Shown: one piece after another, positions 18,597 through 28,301 of the stretch
Numbering within the stretch: the stretch's first letter is position 1
Layout of the letters: every line of letters begins with the position of its first letter
Source: Crocinitomicaceae bacterium
Lineage (GTDB): Bacteria; Bacteroidota; Bacteroidia; Flavobacteriales_D; Crocinitomicaceae
Reading direction: 5' to 3'
NCBI GenBank assembly: GCA_016709005.1
Contig: JADJEU010000003.1
Location: 124,001-188,000 of the forward strand
DNA: 64,000 nt
Made by a program: the position numbers and the translations under genes
Notes under the pieces: generated by a model
What the model was told of the DNA's origin: nothing
The model's input: the letters and a program-made list of their open reading frames with translations, nothing else
Databases searched by the model: none

Positions 18597-18775
18597 CCTG
18601 TTCACTCGCTCTCACACTCACTCTGTCACAAATTTTTCTGGGATAGACAATTTTCAATTTTTTTTTAGGAGATTATTAATTGGTTCAACAACGCCCAAAT
18701 TGTTTCTAAAATCAGAGCGAGAGTGAAAACAGTTGTTCTGATTTTTTTCCAGTCTCGCACTCAACCTCACGCTGA
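18560..18775. repeat. two related double-hairpin cassettes downstream of tRNA-Arg
   Basis: Cassette one (18555-18630) holds the terminator hairpin plus a longer inverted repeat, gagtgtgagagcg on the left and cgctctcacactcac on the right. Cassette two (18706-18775) repeats the order in degenerate form: atcagagcgagagtg, tctgatttttt, then tctcgcactcaacctcac. The spacer between them is about 75 bases and non-coding. The stretch separates tRNA-Arg from the end of the TIGR03643 gene. Confidence 0.6.
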
Positions 18776-18782
18776 AGATCCA

Positions 18783-19061
18783 CTACCTTTTCGAAATCCT
18801 ATTCTCGGTTGCTTTTTGCCGGCTGCATTTAAATCTGGTTATTGAATGATCACGCCGTGCGCTGTGTTTGGTTAGTCTGGATTGCATTCTCTTTCTCCAC
18901 ATTCTAAAACTAGAGTGCTTCGAATGTTTGCGCATAAAATTAATAACGTCTTTTTCTTTAAGACCAAATTGAAATTCAATGGCCTCAAAAGGTGTGCGAT
19001 CTTCCCAGGCCATTTGGATAATACGATCTATTTCCTCCAGGCTGAATTCATTGGATTCCAT
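18783..19061 (-). CDS. TIGR03643 family protein (DUF2805-like)
   Basis: About 92 residues from the ATG at 19061 (MESNEFSLEEIDRIIQMAWE), which matches the usual family start; an upstream in-frame ATG at 19154 would add 31 atypical residues. The core is AWEDRTPFEAIEFQFGL followed by SSFRMWRKRMQSR, the conserved TIGR03643 signature, and a basic tail (TKHSARRDHS). The function is unknown; the basic helical make-up suggests nucleic-acid binding. The family is regularly found beside cryptochrome/photolyase genes, and here a cryptochrome gene lies directly upstream on the same strand. Confidence 0.85.
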   Translation of the reverse strand: MESNEFSLEEIDRIIQMAWEDRTPFEAIEFQFGLKEKDVINFMRKHSKHSSFRMWRKRMQSRLTKHSARRDHSITRFKCSRQKATENRISKR

Positions 19062-19253
19062 TTTTCTTTTTGAGTCTTCTTTTTCTTGCTGCTCTAAATA
19101 GAATGACAGTGATCTTAATCCACTGTATTCACAAATCAGATGTTCTTCAACCATAAATTTTGATATTGGTTTTACTGTTCATTGAGTTACTTTCAAGTGT
19201 TGAATGGGGTAGTGTGATTTTCTTTTTTTGATAAATTTTTCTAGACGATCTGC

Positions 19254-20762
19254 TCATTCAAAGCAAGCGAATCTGATCACTATTTTTTGTTTTTTTTTAG
19301 TTTTTCGCGGATTTACATGCCTGGCTAAAATGCGTTGACCTTCTGTTTTTACTTCTTTTTCTTTTCGGTAACTCCACACCAAATCACTTGCTTTTTTTCT
19401 GGTTTCCTCTGCATCCACAATCGGTGCAGGATAATCCACTCCAATTGTGCAGGCAGAAATTTCCTGCAGGTGTAAATCCATTTTATGAGGCTCGTGCAAA
19501 AATTCAAGCGGAACATTTTTCAATTCCGGAATCCATCGTTTGATAAATTCTCCTTCCGGGTCATGATCCATTGAATTTTTGATGGGATTATAAATGCGGA
19601 TCGTATTAATTCCAGTTGTTCCACTTTGCATTTGCAATTGCGGATAATGTATTCCGGGTTCATAATCTAAAAATTGTCTTGCCAGAAAATGCAAATCACG
19701 CCAATCTTGCCAGAGATTAAAGACAAAAAAGGAAACTACCAAAGCACGCATTCTGAAATTGATATAACCTGTTTCAGTGACACAACGCATGCACCCATCA
19801 ACGATCGGAATTCCGGTTTGACCCTTCTGCCAGGCCGCAATAAAATCTTCATTTTTATCTTTCACCAACTTATCATAGGCTCGGTTAATGTTTTCAAATT
19901 CGTATCGGCATTCATCTTCAAATTTTTGTATGAAATGACAATGCCAGTGAAGTCGTGAAATAAAATTTTGCAAAGCTCTTTTATTCGAAGCTTGCTCATA
20001 ATGTTGCAACGTATATTGGTAAACCATGCGCATACTGATATTACCATAAGTCAGGTATGGCGACAAACGGCTACAGCCTTTTCTGCTTAGCGCCGGTTTG
20101 GAAATATATTTGCTGTAATTCTGATACCTCGATTTTAAAAAGGTATCGAGGTAACGCCATGCCCAATATTCCCCGCCTTGCTGAAAATTTTCGTTGCGTG
20201 TTGTGATTTCTGTATGTAATTCGGACCCTTTCAAAAGTTTGAAAACAGAATCTTCCAGCTTAAAAGTTTTGAAATTGGCAGCATCTACCATTTTGGGTTG
20301 TGCTCTCATTTGTCGCTCCCAAAGTTTGCCCCAAACCTCGCGTGATTTGGATGCACGGATAATGCCGTTGGATTGATATTCATTCCAGCCAATACCATTT
20401 TCAGCAAAGAATTTTTTCATTTTTTTGTCACGCTCAAATGTTAGTCCGTTACCAGTTTCCTGATGTGAAAATACCGTTCGGATTGAAAAGTGATCAGCAA
20501 GAATTTTAAACACTTCTTCGGCTTCTTTATGAAAAAAGTAAAGTCGTCCAGCTGAATTGTGTAGCCTTCCATTCATTTCCATCAATGATTCATAGATGAA
20601 CCGCCAATGTCTGACATCGCTGTCATGATGATCCATTACAGAGGGTTCAAAAATGTAGATTAATAGAAGTGGAAGTTCAGAATTTTGTGCAACCCATAAA
20701 GGTTCATGATCGGTAAACCGAAGATCACGTTTAAACCAGACTAAATTGATTTCTGATTTCAT
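19254..20762 (-). CDS. cryptochrome/photolyase family flavoprotein
   Basis: Protein of 502 residues. The N-terminal photolyase domain begins LVWFKRDLRFTDHEPLW; the FAD-binding domain shows SRLSPYLTYGNISMR, LHWHCHFIQKFEDE, GCMRCVTETGYINFRMR and NPIKNSMDHDPEGEFIKRW. This is a class-I-like deoxyribodipyrimidine photolyase/cryptochrome; whether it repairs cyclobutane dimers or serves as a blue-light receptor cannot be decided from sequence. Substitutions from standard CPD photolyases (MQSGTTGINTIRIYNP instead of the usual Trp-rich segment) fit the branch that accompanies TIGR03643 proteins. The TIGR03643 gene follows downstream. Confidence 0.9.
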   Translation of the reverse strand: MKSEINLVWFKRDLRFTDHEPLWVAQNSELPLLLIYIFEPSVMDHHDSDVRHWRFIYESLMEMNGRLHNSAGRLYFFHKEAEEVFKILADHFSIRTVFSHQETGNGLTFERDKKMKKFFAENGIGWNEYQSNGIIRASKSREVWGKLWERQMRAQPKMVDAANFKTFKLEDSVFKLLKGSELHTEITTRNENFQQGGEYWAWRYLDTFLKSRYQNYSKYISKPALSRKGCSRLSPYLTYGNISMRMVYQYTLQHYEQASNKRALQNFISRLHWHCHFIQKFEDECRYEFENINRAYDKLVKDKNEDFIAAWQKGQTGIPIVDGCMRCVTETGYINFRMRALVVSFFVFNLWQDWRDLHFLARQFLDYEPGIHYPQLQMQSGTTGINTIRIYNPIKNSMDHDPEGEFIKRWIPELKNVPLEFLHEPHKMDLHLQEISACTIGVDYPAPIVDAEETRKKASDLVWSYRKEKEVKTEGQRILARHVNPRKTKKKQKIVIRFACFE

Positions 20763-21009
20763 ACTTGGACATTGTACTTAGTAACAAATTGAAGTAAAAA
20801 ATGTTTGTTTTGATACAAATAATCTATGAGGTTAAATTGATCGTCAAAAAACCGCGGAATTAAAAAACTAGAAAAAATGAAGTTAAAATTTGGGATTAAG
20901 CAGTTGACTGAATGACCAAAATCAGGTGGATTTAAACTGCGTTATCAAATGAATCTCACTAGATTTGATAGTAGCACCCAAGTGTTAAAACAGATAAGGA
21001 TCAATTCTT

Positions 21010-22110
21010 ATGAAGACAGAAATGAGTTTCCCGTTTTACGTCAAGGCAAGTTTAATCTGTCTTGGTTTGTTTGCTTTTATATCAATGCTTTCAATTGGTC
21101 AGCAAATTCTTGTGCCGTTGATATTTTCCACGTTGGCTGCAATACTTTTAAGTCCGCTGGTCGCTTTTTTAGTCCGCGAAAGATTCAAACGCGGATTAGC
21201 AATTGCGTTGGTTTTAATTTTGGTTTTTGGAATTGTAATTCTGTTGACTGTTTTGCTTTCAAATCAAATTGTACGTTTTGGAAATGCTCTGCCGGAATTA
21301 ATCGGAAATTTCAATTTACTCGTTAATGAAGCAATCAACTGGATCTCCTATCAATTCAATATCAGTGTCACCGATCTCCGTTTATGGATTGATGACCGGA
21401 GTTCAGAAATGCTTACAGGTGCAAGTTCAGAAGTTGGAGAAACTTTAATCTCTACCGGAGCCTCTTTGATGTTTGTTATTTTGATTCCCGTTTACATGTT
21501 TTTGCTCCTCTTCTACCAGCCTCTTTTAATTGAATTCATTCACAGGTTATTCTCAGCTGACAAACAAAAAGATGTCAATGATGTAATCTCGAAGACAAAA
21601 AAAATTATTCAAAGCTATTTAATTGGTTTAATGACCGAAGCATTTATTGTTGCAATCTTATACTCAATTGCGCTCTTAGCTCTTGGAATTCAGTACGCTG
21701 TTTTGCTGGCAATTATCGGTGCACTTTTAAATCTGATTCCTTATCTCGGGGCAATCATTGCTGCATCGCTTCCTATGATTGTAGCACTTGCTACTGAATC
21801 TCCGATTTATGCTTTGTTAGTTTTGGCTGCCTATATTTTCATTCAGTTCATCGACAATAACATTATCATTCCACGGGTGGTCGCTTCTAAAGTGCGCATC
21901 AATGCCTTGGTTTCGATCATTGTCGTTATTGCCGGCGGTGCTTTGTGGGGAATTTCGGGAATGTTCTTATCAATTCCATTAACGGCAATTCTCAAAGTTG
22001 TTTTTGATCACATTGACGGATTAAAACCCTGGGGTTATGTATTGGGAAATTCTGTTCCTGTTTCACCACACGCCGCTAAACCGAAGAAAAAGGTAATGGC
22101 AAAATCTTAG
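21010..22110 (+). CDS. AI-2E family transporter (YdiK/PerM type)
   Basis: Polytopic membrane protein of 366 residues with about eight hydrophobic helices and the typical AI-2E layout: helices near the N-terminus (ASLICLGLFAFISMLSIGQQ), a soluble stretch (about 85-140), then the conserved C-terminal membrane core with IGALLNLIPYLGAIIAA and FIQFIDNNIIIPRVVASK. Family members include permeases proposed for autoinducer-2 and Na+/H+ antiporters; the substrate here is unknown. It stands alone on the plus strand, diverging from the cryptochrome gene. Its tail is Lys-rich and cytoplasmic. Confidence 0.88.
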   Translation: MKTEMSFPFYVKASLICLGLFAFISMLSIGQQILVPLIFSTLAAILLSPLVAFLVRERFKRGLAIALVLILVFGIVILLTVLLSNQIVRFGNALPELIGNFNLLVNEAINWISYQFNISVTDLRLWIDDRSSEMLTGASSEVGETLISTGASLMFVILIPVYMFLLLFYQPLLIEFIHRLFSADKQKDVNDVISKTKKIIQSYLIGLMTEAFIVAILYSIALLALGIQYAVLLAIIGALLNLIPYLGAIIAASLPMIVALATESPIYALLVLAAYIFIQFIDNNIIIPRVVASKVRINALVSIIVVIAGGALWGISGMFLSIPLTAILKVVFDHIDGLKPWGYVLGNSVPVSPHAAKPKKKVMAKS

Positions 22111-22438
22111 CGCTAGCGCGCTTATCATATCGTTAATCAGTGAATAGTGTAAGTATTGCGCCGCAGTGTGTAATGCTTTCTAAACACATTGCATTCACCT
22201 TTGTAACGTGAAAATTCTTTCACAGACTTATTTAACTGATCTGCATGATAAATTGTTTTTTCCCTGAATAGCGATATTAATTTTTTTGTTTCGCGTATCA
22301 AGTGGTGGCCAAGATCCAGTTTTTTGGCAGTGTCATCAATTCAGAAATTAAAATTTGAATTAAAAGGCTAAGCTGATTTCAAATAAGTAATGCAGTGATC
22401 ACTGGAAATAAGTAGAAGATGAACTTAAAAAGAAAAAA
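22111..22438. other. intergenic gap without recognisable gene
   Basis: About 330 bases between the AI-2E gene and the next small gene. A short palindrome (agcgctagcgcgct) lies just after the stop codon. No tRNA-like fold, no open frame with codon bias and no clear terminator were seen. Confidence 0.5.
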
Positions 22439-22765
22439 ATGGAAAACAAGAAAGACAATAAGACAGGACCTAATCAGGAATCTGAAAAATTGAAAAATGA
22501 AGTGAGATCAGTTATGAATTCACAACCTGCACCTAAAGCAAATGTTTATCAAGACACAGAGAAAGATCTCAACGCAAAAATTCTAAAAATTACCATGATG
22601 ATTCAGGAGCAATACCCTGAACTGTCTATATATTTGGAAGAAATGCCAGTCACAGTTCCAAACGTAGAAAATCCGCATATTGAGTTGGAGAACCTAAAAA
22701 AATATTTCAATTCGCTCTCTGCCATTTTAGATAAATATAAACTTGAGCATACCAATCGAAAATAG
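22439..22765 (+). CDS. hypothetical small soluble protein, 108 aa
   Basis: Charged protein of 108 residues with a polar, probably disordered N-terminus (ENKKDNKTGPNQESEKLKNE) and a helical C-terminal half (AKILKITMMIQEQYPELSIY, then LENLKKYFNSLSAILDKYK). No signal peptide or membrane helix is present. The pattern of a flexible head and two amphipathic helices resembles small Bacteroidota proteins of unknown function. It begins at an ATG following an A-rich stretch. It has no obvious operon partner: the next gene is on the opposite strand and convergent. Confidence 0.7.
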   Translation: MENKKDNKTGPNQESEKLKNEVRSVMNSQPAPKANVYQDTEKDLNAKILKITMMIQEQYPELSIYLEEMPVTVPNVENPHIELENLKKYFNSLSAILDKYKLEHTNRK

Positions 22766-22871
22766 GAAAAGGAATGATTGATTTTGGATCGGAATGAGTT
22801 AGAATAGGTATACAAAGTCTTAACACTTAGTTGTGAAGACATAAAAAGAGCTATCACTGAATTTGTGTTTC

Positions 22872-23318
22872 TCAAACAGGCTCAATAATCTGCCAGCCAT
22901 CTTGCAAATAGAATTTTATTTCAGGATGCTCATTAATCTCAAGCAAATCTTTCATGCCGTGTTTTTTTATTTTACGCCGATACGTGAAGTAGATGTATAT
23001 AATTGCTGCGGCTATTCCCGCCAGAGGTGTTAAAATAATTGCTGCTCCACGGGATTTATAAATCAGAAGAAGATAAAGTGCCACCACCGTCATTATGATC
23101 ACCGAAAAAATTAATGTAGGCAGATTTGAGGTATGATGAATTTTAGAACAGGTTGCACAACGATTTACCTGAAACGATTTTTTTAAATAATTCTTTTTCT
23201 TCTTCAAACCGGTTAATCCCAAACTATAATCCGTTTCCAGTTTTTTATAAAGGATGACAGTCGCCACATGGTTTGGATCAGAATAATTTTTATTGCAATA
23301 ATAACAGGTGCTGATCAT
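22872..23318 (-). CDS. hypothetical membrane protein with N-terminal zinc-ribbon-like cysteines
   Basis: Protein of 148 residues. Two Cys pairs, CYYC near residue 5 and CATC near residue 54, could form a zinc ribbon; two transmembrane helices follow (about 68-88 and 93-113), then a short cytoplasmic tail with EINEHPEIKFYLQDGW. The family is not recognised. It is convergent with the small gene before it and diverges from the KefB-like gene, so it is probably transcribed alone. Confidence 0.7.
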   Translation of the reverse strand: MISTCYYCNKNYSDPNHVATVILYKKLETDYSLGLTGLKKKKNYLKKSFQVNRCATCSKIHHTSNLPTLIFSVIIMTVVALYLLLIYKSRGAAIILTPLAGIAAAIIYIYFTYRRKIKKHGMKDLLEINEHPEIKFYLQDGWQIIEPV

Positions 23319-23451
23319 AGAGTCCGCTGATTGGGATAAAAGTATCGAATTAATTTGAACTTAATTTTGGACACCCGTGCTGAATTATTTTGGTTTTTTA
23401 TTTCAATCTCTTTATGCTAACTTTAGGCACAGCTATTTTTAAATAAGAAAA

Positions 23452-25668
23452 ATGCACTTGCCAAACATGATCTACGATCTTGCACTGATACTCGGTGTGG
23501 CAGCGGTTGTGACTATTCTTTTTAAAGTCATGAAACAACCTGTTGTACTCGGTTACATTGTTGCAGGTTTGTTTGTCGGGCCTAATTTTAAGCTCCTTCC
23601 TACGGTGATTGAAATGGACGGGATAAAAATCTGGGCAGAGATTGGCGTACTCTTTTTATTATTTGGACTAGGACTTGAATTCAGTTTTAAAAAGTTGATG
23701 AAAGTTGGGGGCGTTGCAGTAATCACTGCGCTGATGGGTGTTGGATTTACTCTTGTCTCTGGTTTTTTCGCCGGACTTTTACTCGGCTGGTCAAACATGG
23801 ATAGCCTTTTTTTAGGTGGAATTCTGGCAATTGCTTCTACAACAATTATCATTCGTGCATTTGATGAACTGAATGTAAAAAGTCAAAAATTCGCCAATGT
23901 GGTCATGGGTGTTTTGGTGATTGAAGATTTGGTAGCCGTTGTCCTGATGGTAGTACTATCCACTGTTTCCGTCAGCAGATCATTTGAAGGTGTTGAGATG
24001 CTCATGTCCATTCTCAAATTGATTTTCTTTCTGGTGATTTGGTTTGTTTCCGGAATTTATTTTTTGCCTTCCATCTTAAAAGCGCTGCGCAAATATCTGA
24101 ACGATGAAACTTTGCTCGTTATTTCAATAGCACTTTGTCTTTTAATGGTGGTGCTTGCAACCAATGCTGGGTTTTCATCAGCTTTAGGTGCGTTTATTAT
24201 GGGATCTATTCTGGCAGAAACAACAAAAGCTGAACGCATTGAACATGAAATTAAATCGCTCAAAAATTTATTTGGTGCCATCTTTTTTGTTTCTGTGGGA
24301 ATGATGATTGATCCTGAAATGCTCAAGCTTCATTTTGTTCCGATTTTGATTGCGACATTTATTTTGCTATTGGGAAAACCATTTTTTGTGATTTGCGGTG
24401 CATTGCTGGCAGGTCAACCGTTAAAAGTTTCGGTGCAATCGGGTATGAGTCTGTCACAAATTGGTGAGTTCTCTTTTATCATCGCAACACTTGGATTGAC
24501 GCTCAATGTAACCAGTGCTTTCTTGTTTCCAATTGCAGTTGCGGTGTCAGTGCTTACAACTTTTACTACGCCGTTTATGATTCGGTTGTCTGAACCGGCA
24601 TACAATCTGATTGAAAAAAAATTACCAAAAAAATGGAAGCGTACCTTGAATAATTACAGCGTAGGTGCGCAAAAAGTATCTGAAGCAAATGATTGGAAAA
24701 CACTCTTGCGCTTTTATTTATTAAATGTGATTTTATTTTCGGTCATTGTCATCACCATTATTTTATTGGTCACAAAATTTATCTATCCATTAGTAGAACG
24801 AAATTTGGTCAATGACATTCTGATTACGCTCCTGACCCTTTTAGCATTGTCTCCTTTTTTATGGGCACTTGCTTTTAGAAGAACGGATAAAAAAGCATAC
24901 ACCCGAATTTGGGAAAAACCAGTGCAACGCGGCCCATTGATCATGCTTATGCTTTCACGTGTATTGCTGGCTGTTTTTTTTGTAGGCTTTTTATTTCATA
25001 GATTGTATTCGCCATTCATTGCTTTAGCCGGTGTAGTGATAACATGCATTATCGTATTTCTTTTCAGAAAAAAAATCAGAAATTTTTATGGCAAGATTGA
25101 AAAGCGGTTTTTGTCAAATCTCAATGAACGGGAATTTTCAAAACGTCCAAAAATTCAAACTCCCTGGGACTCTCACCTTACCGATTATTTGATCACTGCT
25201 TCATCACCTTTCATTGGCCAAACATTAAATGAAATTCAATTGCGTGAAAAATTTGGTGTCAATGTTGCCGCAATTCGGCGTGATGATCTGGTTATAAATG
25301 TTCCCGGCAGACAAGAGCGCGTTTACCCAAATGACATTTTATCTTTAATTGGCACTGATGATCAATTGAATGCATTTACAGATTTTATGAATGCTTCAGT
25401 GAAAGACCTGACGCCTTTAGTGCCGGAATCAGATGTTGCATTGCATCAGTTTACGGTGACTTCTAATTGTATTTTGGTGGGCAAAACCATCCGAAATTCC
25501 TCTATTCGTGAATTAACCAATGGGCTTGTTGTTGGCGTTGAACGAAATGGCAAAAGACTCTTGAATCCTGAGTCAAACCTGGAGTTTCAGCCGGGTGATA
25601 CGGTTTGGATGGTTGCAGAGGAAGAAAAGCTTCAAACCTTTCTCAAACAGTACGATCTGAGCGTATAG
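23452..25668 (+). CDS. KefB-like CPA2 cation:proton antiporter with C-terminal TrkA-C domains
   Basis: Protein of 738 residues. The N-terminal part (about 1-390) is a Na+/H+ exchanger domain with some twelve helices, including LFLLFGLGLEFSFKKL, GILAIASTTIIIRAFDE and SQIGEFSFIIATLGL. A second membrane block (about 420-550, four to five helices) is not part of standard KefB. The C-terminus (about 575-735) contains two RCK_C/TrkA-C modules (SPFIGQTLNEIQLREKFGV; GKTIRNSSIRELTNGLVVGV) that gate transport by ligand binding. It probably exchanges K+ or Na+ for protons. The gene is monocistronic; era starts 39 bases downstream behind its own -7 box. Confidence 0.9.
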   Translation: MHLPNMIYDLALILGVAAVVTILFKVMKQPVVLGYIVAGLFVGPNFKLLPTVIEMDGIKIWAEIGVLFLLFGLGLEFSFKKLMKVGGVAVITALMGVGFTLVSGFFAGLLLGWSNMDSLFLGGILAIASTTIIIRAFDELNVKSQKFANVVMGVLVIEDLVAVVLMVVLSTVSVSRSFEGVEMLMSILKLIFFLVIWFVSGIYFLPSILKALRKYLNDETLLVISIALCLLMVVLATNAGFSSALGAFIMGSILAETTKAERIEHEIKSLKNLFGAIFFVSVGMMIDPEMLKLHFVPILIATFILLLGKPFFVICGALLAGQPLKVSVQSGMSLSQIGEFSFIIATLGLTLNVTSAFLFPIAVAVSVLTTFTTPFMIRLSEPAYNLIEKKLPKKWKRTLNNYSVGAQKVSEANDWKTLLRFYLLNVILFSVIVITIILLVTKFIYPLVERNLVNDILITLLTLLALSPFLWALAFRRTDKKAYTRIWEKPVQRGPLIMLMLSRVLLAVFFVGFLFHRLYSPFIALAGVVITCIIVFLFRKKIRNFYGKIEKRFLSNLNEREFSKRPKIQTPWDSHLTDYLITASSPFIGQTLNEIQLREKFGVNVAAIRRDDLVINVPGRQERVYPNDILSLIGTDDQLNAFTDFMNASVKDLTPLVPESDVALHQFTVTSNCILVGKTIRNSSIRELTNGLVVGVERNGKRLLNPESNLEFQPGDTVWMVAEEEKLQTFLKQYDLSV

Positions 25669-25691
25669 GTCGGCCTTTGTTGATTTATTGC

Positions 25692-25699
25692 TACCTTTG
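25692..25699 (+). promoter_or_regulatory. -7 promoter box of era
   Basis: TACCTTTG matches the Bacteroidota -7 consensus TAnnTTTG and lies only nine bases before the era ATG, implying a very short leader. A TTTG-containing -33 region at the usual distance is not clear. Confidence 0.55.
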
Positions 25700-25707
25700 C
25701 ACCCCCT

Positions 25708-26583
25708 ATGGAACATAAGGCAGGCTTTGTAAATATTATTGGAAATCCCAACGTTGGTAAATCAACCTTGATGAATCGCCTTGTAGGTGAGCGTCTTTCT
25801 ATTATTACCAGCAAAGCTCAAACTACCCGTCACCGTATTTTGGGAATCGTCAATGATCCTGCCTATCAGGTTGTTTTTTCAGATACTCCCGGAATTTTAG
25901 AACCACATTATAAGCTGCATGAAAACATGATGGCTTTTGTGCAGAGTGCTTTGCAGGATGCCGATGTGATTTTATTTGTGACCGATATCTATGAGTCCAC
26001 TTTAAATCACCTTGAAACGCTGGAGCGTCTTAAAAAGACATCAACTCCGGTTTTATTGCTTTTGAATAAAATTGATTTGGGAGATCAGAAAAAAGTAGAA
26101 GAAAAAGCGCTTTACTGGCATGAACAATTACCCAATGCCGAAATTCTTCCCATTTCAGCTTTGGAAGGATTTAACCTGGAACCAATCTGGAAACGCATTG
26201 TTGAATTGATTCCGGTGAATCCGCCGTATTATGACAAAGAAGAATTGACCGATCGTCCGCTGCGTTTTTTTATCAGTGAGATGATTCGTGAAAAAATATT
26301 TCAGAATTACAGCAAAGAAATTCCGTACTCAACTCAAGTTGAAATTGAGACTTACGAAGAAAGTCCAAAAATTGACAGAATCAGAGCGGTTATATATGTT
26401 GAGCGATCCACACAAAAAGGAATTATCATCGGTCATAAAGGTGAAAAACTAAAGACTGTTGGTATTGAAGCACGCAAGGAAATCGAAAAATTTATTGGCA
26501 AACAAATCCATTTGGAAATGTTTGTGAAAGTAGATGAGAACTGGCGTCAGAACGAGAAAAAACTCAAAAATTTCGGTTACTAA
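25708..26583 (+). CDS. era: GTPase Era
   Basis: Essential ribosome-assembly GTPase of 291 residues, the usual length. The G-domain motifs are GNPNVGKSTLMN (G1), the switch segment ITSKAQTTRHRI, SDTPGI (G3) and LNKID (G4). The C-terminal KH domain carries RAVIYVERSTQKGIIIGHKG. Era binds the 3' end of 16S rRNA and helps mature the 30S subunit. It is followed after 42 bases by der, another ribosome GTPase, a common pairing in this phylum. Confidence 0.97.
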   Translation: MEHKAGFVNIIGNPNVGKSTLMNRLVGERLSIITSKAQTTRHRILGIVNDPAYQVVFSDTPGILEPHYKLHENMMAFVQSALQDADVILFVTDIYESTLNHLETLERLKKTSTPVLLLLNKIDLGDQKKVEEKALYWHEQLPNAEILPISALEGFNLEPIWKRIVELIPVNPPYYDKEELTDRPLRFFISEMIREKIFQNYSKEIPYSTQVEIETYEESPKIDRIRAVIYVERSTQKGIIIGHKGEKLKTVGIEARKEIEKFIGKQIHLEMFVKVDENWRQNEKKLKNFGY

Positions 26584-26625
26584 AAACCGACGGAATTATT
26601 AATTTCATCAAGAATCTAAATTAAA

Positions 26626-27933
26626 ATGTCAAATATACTTGCTATCGTAGGCCGTCCCAATGTTGGAAAATCAACGCTTTTTAATCGTCTGATTGGATCA
26701 CGTGTGGCTATTGTTGAAGAAATTTCTGGTGTTACCCGGGATCGGATTTACGGCGTGTCGGAATGGAATGGTATTGATTTCAGCGTGATTGATACAGGTG
26801 GATACGTAAAAGGATCAGACGATATTTTTGAAGAAGAAATTCGAAAACAGGTTGAAATTGCAATTGATGAAGCAACTGTGATTCTATTTGTAGTCGACGT
26901 TACAATTGGAATAACTGATTTGGATACTACCGTTGCAAACTTACTGCGCCGTTCTAAGAAACCAATTTTTATTGTTGCCAATAAGGTGGATACAAATTCA
27001 CGTGCCAACGATTCAACCGAATTTTATTCGCTGGGATTGGGCGAGCTGTATAATATATCTGCAATCAATGGTTTTGGAACCGGCGAACTTTTGGATGAAG
27101 TCGTTAAAGAATTTACTGTTGAAGGTCAGCCTGAAGATGATAGCGGTGTACCAAAAATTTCGGTAGTTGGAAAACCAAATGTGGGTAAATCTTCTTTCAT
27201 CAATGCCATAACCGGTGAGGATAGAAATATTGTAACTCCAATCAGCGGAACCACGCGTGATGCGGTAGATCATCGGTATAAATTATTTGGATTTGATTTC
27301 AGATTAATTGATACAGCAGGAATTCGAAAACGCGCGAAAGTGCATGAAGATCTTGAATTTTATTCGGTGATGCGTTCTATCAGAAGTATTGAATATTCGG
27401 ATGTCTGTATTTTTATGATTGATGCGACAGAAGGAATACAAAGACAAGATTTAAGTATTTATTATATCATTGAAAAAAATCACAAAGGGGTTGTTGTCGT
27501 TGTCAATAAATGGGATTTGGTTGAAAAGGATACCAACTCCATGAAAGACTATGAAGATAATCTAAGACAACAACTGGCACCTTATAATGATGTTCCAATT
27601 ATTTTTACATCAACCATCAACAAACAGCGTATTCACAAAGTGCTTGAAAAAGCAATGGAGGTTCATGAAAACAGAACACGCAGAATTTCTACGCATAAAC
27701 TGAATGACTTTGTCCAGGATTTAATGCAACGCAATCCGCCTCCGGCGATCAAAGGAAAATTTGTGAAAATTAAATTTGCAACACAACTTCCAACACACGC
27801 ACCCGCTTTTGCGTTTTTCTGCAACCTGCCTAAGTATGTAAAAGACCCATACAAACGATACGTAGAAAATCAAATGCGCGCCGAATTTAATTTTGAAGGT
27901 GTTCCCATCCGAATTTTCTTCAGAGAGAAATAG
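26626..27933 (+). CDS. der: ribosome biogenesis GTPase Der
   Basis: Protein of 435 residues with two tandem GTPase domains and a C-terminal KH-like domain, as in EngA/Der. Domain 1: GRPNVGKSTLFNRL, DTGGY, NKVD. Domain 2 (from about residue 180): GKPNVGKSSFINA, DTAGIRKRAKV, NKWD. The C-terminal part has RNPPPAIKGKFVKIKFATQ. Der acts in 50S subunit assembly. It lies directly behind era and is probably co-transcribed. The stop is followed by a copy of the dispersed structured repeat, not by an obvious terminator. Confidence 0.97.
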   Translation: MSNILAIVGRPNVGKSTLFNRLIGSRVAIVEEISGVTRDRIYGVSEWNGIDFSVIDTGGYVKGSDDIFEEEIRKQVEIAIDEATVILFVVDVTIGITDLDTTVANLLRRSKKPIFIVANKVDTNSRANDSTEFYSLGLGELYNISAINGFGTGELLDEVVKEFTVEGQPEDDSGVPKISVVGKPNVGKSSFINAITGEDRNIVTPISGTTRDAVDHRYKLFGFDFRLIDTAGIRKRAKVHEDLEFYSVMRSIRSIEYSDVCIFMIDATEGIQRQDLSIYYIIEKNHKGVVVVVNKWDLVEKDTNSMKDYEDNLRQQLAPYNDVPIIFTSTINKQRIHKVLEKAMEVHENRTRRISTHKLNDFVQDLMQRNPPPAIKGKFVKIKFATQLPTHAPAFAFFCNLPKYVKDPYKRYVENQMRAEFNFEGVPIRIFFREK

Positions 27934-28002
27934 GAATAAAAAATTTAGATTTGTTTCTCGAAAGTCAGATTTTTATTAAAAGTTTGATCGAAGGAAAATC
28001 GT

Positions 28003-28226
28003 GGGTATCAAAACGTGACAAGTAAATTGGAAGCGGATTGTTAGTGAGACCGGGAAGCGGAGTTTATACTGAGCGAAGCCGAAGGAGAACGAAGAGTAGG
28101 AGATCACCCGGCCGCCCCATCGGGGACAAGCTGCGAGAATTTGCGCCAGAACGTTTTGCAACCCTTGACTTTTTGATACTTTTGTACCTGCACTGATCGC
28201 AGTCGAAGTGTCAAGACAAAAGTATG
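28003..28226 (+). repeat. dispersed structured repeat, copy 1 (upstream of holA)
   Basis: First of five copies of a ~185-225 bp element. It starts gggtatcaaaacgtgac, contains the stem CCGGG ... CCCGG followed by the hairpin CCCCATCGGGG, and ends with TTTTG, 18 bases, TACTTTTG (28154-28184), a full match to the Bacteroidota promoter pattern. The tail has the inverted repeat ATACTTTTGT / ACAAAAGTAT. It lies 75 bases before holA in the same direction. Its apical loop is longer than in the other copies, with an insertion around 28065-28105. Confidence 0.8.
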
Positions 28227-28301
28227 AAGACGTTTATTGTGAGTTAAGATTTTCAAATAATACTGATCGTCTTGTCTCAATAAAATTACCCAACACAAAA
28301 A

